DNA from: Dryocosmus kuriphilus
Lineage: Eukaryota > Arthropoda > Insecta > Hymenoptera > Cynipidae
Direction of reading: 5' to 3'
DNA: 64,000 bases
NCBI GenBank assembly: GCA_038277395.1
Contig: CM076195.1
Span: forward strand, 158,877,911 to 158,941,910
Part shown: positions 57,201-64,000 of the stretch, piece after piece
Layout of the letters: each line of letters opens with the position of its first letter
Numbering within the stretch: position 1 is the first letter of the stretch
The notes under the pieces: generated by a model
What the model saw: only the letters and a program-made list of their open reading frames with translations
Database searches by the model: none
Told to the model about the DNA's origin: nothing
Translations under genes and position numbers: made by a program

Positions 57201-57866
57201 TTCCCGTCTTAAGATATTTTATTGTAGTAGTTCATTTTTGGAAGTTAGCCATGATAGTTTTAAGAAAGTCCGCACGTTAGGGATCCTGTTCCGATCGCAG
57301 GTGAGTCCACCATCCCAGTAGTGATAACCCCCATACCTCCCTAGGTCTAAGTATGGGAGCTTTCCGACCTTGACAAGGACCGTGTCAACTTGTCGTCAGA
57401 CACATTACGGCTTCATCCTCGTATCTTGACGCCCCCCTGCAAGGCAGTGCGCCACACTGGCATCAATACCACGTTGACCCTACAGGCGAATCATTCCACA
57501 CATCCCTTGCGGGCAGTGTCATCGCTGTGGTGTCCAATGGGGCAGCAGAATTTTCTCTTACAAGATTTTTAGTTCTGGTTCGGGTAGTGTTTCTAGGTGG
57601 ATACACTCTGAGCCTCGGCCTGGTAGAACCCACCTATTGCGTATGGACGCGAAAGGGTGAATCCCCCCAAACCATGGCCGTCGTGTACCTATTTTTTACC
57701 AATGTGGGTTCACCACACCCACGACTGGTTCCTATCGGCTGTTCGCGACTGCTTATTCTTGTATTCACAGTTAACCTCGGAAGCTGTTCAACCTCAGGGA
57801 CCGTTCCTCTATTCGCAACCTGAGAACGCGCTGCGTAGTGGTGATAGGGACCCACCAAGCAGCCTA
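54258..57866 (-). mobile_element. APE-type LINE, nearly full length
   Basis: Minus-strand non-LTR element with a leader (57866-57240), endonuclease-RT ORF (57235-54278) and a 3' tail of AAT-type repeats (54258-54285). The 5' end matches that of the mosaic copy at 5484. Flanking duplication not identified. RTE/I-like features (endonuclease, single ORF, trinucleotide tail) are seen, but I leave the clade open. Confidence 0.85.
54278..57235 (-). pseudogene. LINE endonuclease-reverse transcriptase, few lesions
   Basis: Endonuclease domain: IIALQETCWPGEY, GTGFLINKRI, VLGDFNAKIGKEP (GDFN), DHVLIDRRRHINIL and NSDHFLVIVKLR (SDH motif). Reverse transcriptase: NKAAGIDDLPSELIKNG, IIILIFKKGDKTNCNNYRG, QCGFRRNGSTSDQ, GLKQGDALSCILFN (motif B), GYADDLDLLGDD (motif C). 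The C-terminus has HNDELHALYGS and RELSWAGHAARMG, then GRPRNRWEKNV. Lesions: TAA inside the motif A region (near 55375) with a frame change between the pieces, and TAA at 54482-54484 before the last segment. No in-frame ATG precedes the endonuclease after 57235, so its start is undecided. Confidence 0.88.
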
Positions 57867-57889
57867 TATTCTTATATCAAAATAAATAC

Positions 57890-58240
57890 AGTTTTTGAAA
57901 ATATCGTATTTCTAAATTATCTCATAAATCAAATTTATTATTTCGAAAGAATGCATACTTATTCCAGGTTATTAACAATCGTTCTTCATTTATATGCAAT
58001 AATTCAAGTACGTTATCCTTTTTTCAACGAAATCGTTTGAAAAATTCTGTGTCATCCCATATTTGAAAATTGAAAATTCGCTTTATTTTTTATTGTATAT
58101 GATCTTCTTTCCACAAATTCATATTCATCATTATCATCATCGTCAGACTCAAAAATGTTCATAACATCGAGTAATAAATTCATTTTTATATTCAAGTTTT
58201 TATAAAAATAACGATTATATGAAGATGTTACTGCCAGCAC
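57890..58240 (-). pseudogene. PIF/Harbinger-type transposase N-terminal scrap (tentative)
   Basis: MLLDV-type N-terminus with acidic ESDDDDNDEYEFVERRSY and, after a one-base frame change, DDTEFFKRFR followed by a stop and KDNVLELLH. The ERRSY...F..RFRL order is typical of the start of Harbinger nucleases. Only this end is present. Low certainty. Confidence 0.4.
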
Positions 58241-58356
58241 TGTCTTATTTATTGTAGATAAATAATCATGTCACGACCCAAAATATATGTTTACGAAAAG
58301 TCATCCAGTTTCAGGGTCAACGAAAAATGAAAACAAACATGTGAATTTAAGTTCGA

Positions 58357-58388
58357 AACGTTTCGACTTTCATGGAAGTCCTCATCAG
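58357..58388 (-). ncRNA. Hammerhead ribozyme motif, PLE 4
   Basis: Minus strand: CTGATGA (58388-58382), stem II GACTT/AAGTC with loop, GAA (58364-58362), self-complementary ACGT, then T. All conserved core positions are present. Confidence 0.78.
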
Positions 58389-58959
58389 TCTTTAATAATC
58401 CTAAGAATTATACAAAATATGTTATAAAAATACACCTGAAAATACAATTGTGAAAAAAGAAAGTTTACTAGAAGTAAACAACAAGAGTTACAGAAAATTT
58501 TAAAGGTCATGCTAACATACCTGAAGTATTAAGAAGATATAAATTTCATATTATAAATAAGTTTTAAAAAACAAGGAGAACAGATCTCTTATTTTCAAAC
58601 AAAACAACAAGTTCGAATAGACATTTTTTACAATATGTCTTAAATTAGTTTGTTTTATTTACGTAGCTAAGACAAGAACACAAAACACAAACGTGAGTCA
58701 GGGTGGATGAAACCAGACTGAGTGGAACAAAAACTCAATGTTAGCAAGTTAGGAAATCCGAAAATCACGTGTCATTATACAGATAAGGAAGAACCCGCTT
58801 TTATCAAAACTTAGTTAAAGGTTTAAATTCTGGAGGGAAAAATTTTTGTTCAAACCTAAGATTTAAATTATTATCAATTTTGTTGATGAAAAAATTGTCT
58901 ATAACCTTCCTTCGGGCTTTTTGGTTTTCAATGGCAAGAATTTTGAAATCAGTAAAATC

Positions 58960-60580
58960 AAAATAATGTCCTTGGTCAAGATAATACTTGGATTAATTAT
59001 TGAATTTTTATGTTCACGAATACGACAATGTATAGGTCTACCAGTCTCTCCGATGTAGCAAGAGTTACAATTTTTACAATTTATCTTGTAGATAACACCA
59101 GAAAGTTTATCTTTAGGTAGAGGATCTTTAAGATTGTCAAAAAATTTAAATCATGTTTTTAAAGGTTTATGAATAGTTTTTATGTTATAACGATTTAAAA
59201 TCTTTTGTATTTGTTCAGAAAGGTTATGAATATATGGAATAACCGTCCAATTTTTAAAATCTATATTTTAGTTTGTATAACTATCAGAATTGTAGAAATG
59301 ATTGGTTTCTTTTTTTAAGCAAAAGTCTATTAAAGATTTAGGATAACCATTTTCTAGAAGAGTTTTTTTAATTAGATTAATGTTATTTTTCCTGAATTTT
59401 ATATTTGATATACGTAACATTCTAAAGAAGAGACCTGTAACCACACCAATTTTGTGACTTTTTGGATGTGATCAAGAAAAATTTAAATACCTACCAGACT
59501 AGGTTGATTTATGAAAACAATCAATCAACAAAGAATTACAACTTGTCCTAATAATTAAAGTGTCTAAAAAACTAATTTTGGAATCTTTTTCAATTTCAAT
59601 AGTAAATTTTATATTTTGATCAAAAGAGTTGAAAGTATTTAAAACGAAATCAATTTTATCTATAGGAATAGCAGTGATTATATCATCGACAAAACGAAAG
59701 AAGAAAGGTATGGGAAAAAGTAAAAGCGATAAACAATTTATTTCTAAATCTTCCATAACTAAATTTGCAGCCACTGGAGAGAGTGGAGACCCCAAAGCTA
59801 AACCTGAAATCTGTTTATAAGTATTACCATTAAAATTGAAATATGTGGAATTTAGACAGATCTTTACCAAGTTCAATAATTCTTCCATTGGGATGGAGGT
59901 AAATTGAGAGATTGTAACCCACAATGTTTCAATGCAATCAAAAAGTTTTTTAGTTGGAATGTTGTTAAACATAGAAATCACATCAAGTGACACCAGAACA
60001 TAATCAGAAGGAATGCTTTGAGATTTTATTTTTGAATGAAAGATAGAGTATCAGTAATGTGACGAGGGGTTTTACCAATCACGTTATTTAAGATTTTAGA
60101 CAAAAATTTTGATAACTTATATGTTGAACCATCAATAGTAGAAACAATTAATCTAAGTGGATTATCATCCTTATGAATTTTTGGCAAACCATAAGCTCTA
60201 GGAGTGGTGGAAGAATAAATTTTTAAAGTCTTAGCATCAATATGGCCAATATAACTATTAGACTCTAATTTTGAAATTATTTTATTTATGTTAGCTTGAA
60301 TTGTGGAATTATACTGAAATCTAGAATTGGCATATAATTTTTGATCAGAGAATAAAAAGTTCATTTTTTCAAAGTAATCTGATTTTTCCATGGCTACAGT
60401 CACTTGACCTTTATCTGCCTTCATAAACATGATATTGGGATTTTCCAACTTGAAATTCCTAATGCAATTTGTGTTAGCAGACTGCTTAAACTTTAAACTA
60501 TTAACATATTTAAATCTCGTAACATAATTCATAATCGCATGACTACAATTATTTCGGATAACAGGGGGCACTGGAGTCAC
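58960..60580 (-). pseudogene. PLE 4 reverse transcriptase plus GIY-YIG protein, broken
   Basis: The first open piece (60580-60026) has MKADKGQVTVAMEKSDYF and RAYGLPKIHKDDNPLRLIVS. The second (59993-59499) has MSLDVISMFNNIPTKKL (motif A Asp), LALGSPLSPVAANLVM (motif B) and RFVDDIITAIP (motif C). Further downstream, in broken frames, is a GIY-YIG core (YIGETGRPIHCRIREHK at about 59060-59010). A frameshift separates the two RT pieces near 60000. Catalytic aspartates remain. Confidence 0.88.
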
Positions 60581-60585
60581 TACTA

Positions 60586-61253
60586 GATATCCGCTACTTC
60601 GGTTCCGGATAAGTTTATCTGCCAGATACCTACTATCCAGAGGTGAAGAAAACCGATTTTGGGAGATATCTTATGGATAAAGTTATCCGACAGATATCTA
60701 GATGTGAAGAAACCGGGCATAATTCTCTCTGCAGGCAATGCACGCGGTTGGTATACTGAAGATCTCGCCAAAGAGAAGGAAGAAAGGGATTGCCTGGCAA
60801 GAAGTGAAGCTGAACGAAAAAAGACTGCTGAAGCTGTGAATAACTTAATGTTGTAATAAAAGAAAGTTATGGAAGATGCGTTTAAAGAAAGTGCGCGCAT
60901 AGATGACGAAATGTTATTATTGAAGAGTTAAAGACACTTTCCGCTTCTGATCAGTATCGTAATACTGAAGTTTATTTATCATTTCTAAACAATTATATAA
61001 GTTGCGAATTATCCGTATTAATTCTTTAATAAAGTTAATTGTAATAATCAAAAAAGTACCTTAAAAAACCTATTTTTTGTCCTGGAATACCTGGAAAAGT
61101 CCTGGAATTTTTTTTTGAAGAAAAGGTAGACATCCTGGTTTATAACATTATTTTTATTAAAAGAAAAGTTTAAAAAATTTATAATTGAAACAAAGTTTCA
61201 TAATTTAATTCAAGTTTCCAGAAAGAAGATTCCTAATTATTAATACTGATGAC
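60586..61253. other. Short duplication and unrecognised ORF
   Basis: A unit of about 60 bases (GATAAGTTTATCTGCCAGATA / GATAAAGTTATCCGACAGATA types) occurs twice between 60586 and 60710. The plus-strand frame 60659-60856 includes a Lys/Glu-rich helix (EDLAKEKEERDCLARSEAER) but matches nothing I know. The rest, to 61253, has no feature. Confidence 0.35.
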
Positions 61254-62790
61254 TCAGGTGGAGTTACCGTGAGGCAAATCAATACTTATATCAGCCAATA
61301 CGTATGAAACTGCAGCAAAAAGTGCAGTTCCTGCGTCCAATGAAGATGGATCTTCCAGTAGCATCGTATCAGCTTCCGTGTGGTGATACCAGAAATATTT
61401 ATCATTTTGATTCGACAGCGAAGCTCCTGGTACTCCCACTCGAAGCCATTCTTCAATGTCAGGACCATCCATACCTTTTTCTACCTTCAAATTTCCCAGT
61501 GGCTTCAGCAAACTTCAAAAACAAAGTTTAAGATTATTGAAATTTCCATTCGCAATTTTATTAGGATTATGACCTATACCTATATACCTATACCTATATG
61601 ATCGAATAAATAATTAAGATATGAACATCGTTGTGGTTATTTTAATTTTGATTTTCGATATATAAAATTAAGATTTGGAAAGTCAATGTTACTATACTAT
61701 ATTTCCTGGACGTTAGTCTGAATTCAAAATTTTTCAAACTCTTAATAATAAATCTGGTTATTTAACTTCATAAGGCTTTCGAATTCATTTTTATTTCTCG
61801 AATGACAAAACTGTAGAATCTTCACAGACCTTAAGACTCTCTGAACGATACACTGAACTTGATCATTTCCAGAAACAAGCAATCCAAGAGGTTTGAATGT
61901 TCCAAAATCAGATTCCATAAGGAATTGGACATTTCGTTTTTCTGCTTCATGACTTTGAAGATATTGAGCTGCTCCAATTGAGCCCATCTCCTCAGAAGTC
62001 CACATTATTGCTCTGTAAAAGAAAATTAGAGTAGGAACATAAAATCTACAAGTAATGAAATTCATCATTCGTACATAAAATTCGTTAAGTAGTTTTTGCT
62101 AATTAATATTAGACGCTCCATTCTGACTTAGTGATTTAAGTTAAAATAATGGACACCTTATTGTTCTTTTGGGTCGCAAGTTTAATTGTTTCAGAAGAAC
62201 CAAAGAACTCCAGGAAATAAAAGCTCCTCCACCATCATCCATGGCCCCTTGACCAACATCCCAACTATCAACATGACCAGAAACGATAACTGTTTTGCCA
62301 GGTTCTCTGTCACCAACTAATTCAGCTACGAGATTTTGTGACTGGACTTCAGGAAGCATTTTAGCTTCCATTTTGAGATTTATTTTCAGTATTTCACCTA
62401 AAAAAAAATATCTTATAGTATCAAGCTATTATTTCCTCATCTTATAGTATTTCAAAATAAACTCAAATTTCTGAAACTCATTTCTGTGATTAAATATCCC
62501 AAATTTATTTATTAAACATTTTAAAACAAAATTCTTACCTCTTTGTTGCAATCTGTATAAAAGTTCAGCATCCTCGACAGTTATACAGGCTGCTGGGATT
62601 TTCGTAACATTTTCTGCGTAAGACAGATCATACCTGTGTGAGGAGTATATAATGAAACAGGTGTTATTGAACGAATTAGGGCAGCTACTGCGCCCAGTTT
62701 TGCAGCCTCACTAGCACCATGAGTTCGGTATGCCTTAGATTTTCCATAAGATACGAAGTCCTGGTTGAAAACAACAATCTTTTCTGGAAT
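61254..62790 (-). pseudogene. Carboxypeptidase Q-like (M28) gene, last four exons
   Basis: Zinc dipeptidase/aminocarboxypeptidase of family M28, secreted or lysosomal in animals. Exons: 62790-62539 (KIVVFNQDFVSYGKSKAYRT, AAKLGAVAALIRS, PAACITVEDAELLYRLQ), 62397-62157 (VSGHVDSWDVGQGAMDDGGG with zinc ligands His and Asp), 62012-61830 (MWTSEEMGSIGAAQY with catalytic Glu and Glu ligand), 61512-61254 (GVPGASLSNQNDKYFWYHHT with the last His ligand; stop TGA). Intron phases fit and donors and acceptors are good. One problem: near 62626-62636 two extra bases shift the frame after PHTG. It may be a pseudogene or a sequence error. N-terminal exons are not in the window; a LINE follows at 63180. Confidence 0.8.
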
Positions 62791-63179
62791 CTGGAAGAAA
62801 CGTTTTTCCGTAAAAATAAATTTATAATTATCACCGGAATAATTTATATCATCTACATTTATGAATTTGGATTTGCTGTTTTTGATCATTCTGTAGGCAT
62901 GGCTCGTGTCCGGCCGTATAAATTATAGAAACTATCAAATATCGATGTATAGGAAAAAAGGGTTGTTCGTCAATTTTTTAAATTACCAATATTTTCAAAA
63001 TTATTCAGCACTCAATAAGTTTATAAGGCTCATTCTAAAGGCAAAATTTTGACTGAAGTCATCTACAGATATGTTGCTGCACTTTGACGGACTTTGCAAA
63101 GGATTAAACGTGATGAGAAAAGCCTAAAATATTTCGTGAAGGGTTCTAATATTGAAAAGTTTAAAAAAACCAAAACTTA

Positions 63180-64000
63180 AGTTCGTAAGGACTTCCGTTT
63201 CCGGTACCGATCGCGAGAGAACTGTTTTGTTTCAATTGTTAGTTTTTTGGCTTTGGTGAAGAAGATAAGTGTGTATGGAGATACAAAAGGTGGTAAGTAC
63301 AGTTATCAGGTGTGGGAGAAGAAGGGAGAGTGAAGGCAAATGTTGTAAGGGTGAATGTGGGTTGTCTGAAGTGGAAAACAGAAAGGTGTGAACGATTGAG
63401 GTTACGTATACCGCAAATAGACGCTTGACAAGGGGGGCAAGTGGTAGGAGCTCAAGGCGGGATACGTCACGAAGTGTTAGGTAAGGTAGGATGAAGACGG
63501 TGGGAACTCCGCCAGCTATCGCCAGAGGGCAACAGCTAACGGACGAAGCGGGAGCTAATTAGAATGAAAGCCTGGCGAATGGGGAGGATAGTGAAGCCGA
63601 GCGTAGTGACAGAAGTGGGGAGGAAAGGAGGAAAGGGACATGACACTGGCCAGAGAGGGGATGGTCGCCTCAAATTTACAGCGCCGTAATAGGCTGGACA
63701 GCGTGGGCGCAAGAGATAGGGGTGATGGAGGGATGTTGAAAAAATTGGAAGCCCTCATAAAAGGGTTTAGAGAGGAAACAAGGCAGAGATTGGATGACAT
63801 GAATAGGAAGCGAAATGACGTAAGGGTGGAAGTGAGAAGAGTAAGAGAAGAGTGGGAGGAGTGGGATAAACTATGGAAAGAGGAGAAAGACAAGGTATGG
63901 GAGAAATTAGAGAGTATAGATGATAGACAGAGAGAGGTTGACGAACAGAGGACAAATTAGATAAAACAGTTGGAAGAACGGGCAAGCAAACTAGAAATTA
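63180..64000 (+). mobile_element. LINE 5' region with ORF1-like coiled coil
   Basis: GC-richer than its surroundings. The frame 63640-63960 encodes a highly charged coiled coil (KALIKGFREETRQRLDDMN-like, with RVREEWEEWDKLWKEEKDK) as found in ORF1 of hymenopteran LINEs, stopping with TAG at 63958. The element continues out of the window. The 5' boundary is approximate; it lies upstream of the carboxypeptidase exons. Confidence 0.5.

Larger units (their letters stand above)
58300..60585 (-). mobile_element. Penelope-like element 4, single copy
   Basis: Minus-strand PLE of a family distinct from the other three. It has a reverse transcriptase, GIY-YIG domain and hammerhead near its 3' end, without an inverted second copy. 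Element ends were placed by the limits of recognisable sequence, so they are approximate. Confidence 0.8.

Noticed and set aside
12612..60585. GIY-YIG frames as homing endonucleases of introns
   Set aside because: Each is attached to a PLE-type reverse transcriptase in the same element; no intron context.

Overview
The window looks like repeat-dense, AT-rich nuclear DNA of an arthropod, most likely an insect. Support: spliced host genes (alpha-amylase, a carboxypeptidase Q-like M28 peptidase, a THAP-domain gene), mariner elements with D,D34D transposase, Penelope-like elements (PLEs), APE-type LINEs and a Polinton/Maverick. A hymenopteran (parasitoid or gall wasp type) is my best guess from the mixture of elements; this is inference. 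Nearly everything is mobile DNA in several states of decay.

Layout. 1-660: imperfectly palindromic, non-coding. 680-8900: a degenerate A/T-rich array, interrupted by a mosaic LINE (2215-5484) and by a mariner (7090-8328) that itself sits in a small palindromic element. 9381-10659: two exons of a broken alpha-amylase gene. 10998-11259: a TA-flanked MITE. 12612-16385: palindromic PLE 1. 16555-16780: an LTR-element integrase scrap cut by a second mariner (16783-17971). 18510-19590: an array of tRNA-like units inside the A/T-rich repeat. 20762-33942: a Polinton with AG...CT ends and a 6-bp target duplication (ATAGTC), nested in a TA-flanked element (20721-37053) whose body is an inverted satellite. 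37198-41242: a TIR element holding palindromic PLE 3. 42107-45195: a hAT-like TIR element with an 8-bp duplication, filled by the same A/T-rich array as 680-8900. 45867-47630: THAP pseudogene. 47607-53228: palindromic PLE 2. 54258-57866: nearly full-length LINE. About 57890-58240: PIF/Harbinger scrap. About 58300-60585: PLE 4. 61254-62790: carboxypeptidase Q-like exons. 63180-64000: 5' part of a LINE.

The most interesting points are: (1) hammerhead ribozyme cores in all four PLEs and in a fifth PLE-like tail, most with a short self-complementary stem III; in each of the three palindromic PLEs only one of the two ribozyme arms keeps an intact core, always the arm of the longer copy; (2) Polinton genes each preceded by a TATA box and a CA-type initiator about 32 bases apart, with two TATA boxes overlapping the stop codon of the gene before; (3) three TIR-bounded elements whose interiors are strand-polarised short-motif arrays that reverse polarity, which look like large foldback elements built around satellite DNA; (4) tRNA-like cloverleaf units with A and B boxes and T-run terminators but no U33.

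The Polinton encodes protein-primed DNA polymerase B, DDE integrase with chromodomain, packaging ATPase, a PLA2-like and adenain-like protease region, a penton-like protein and small proteins, but every large gene is broken and I find no major capsid protein gene. No intact host gene is visible in the window.
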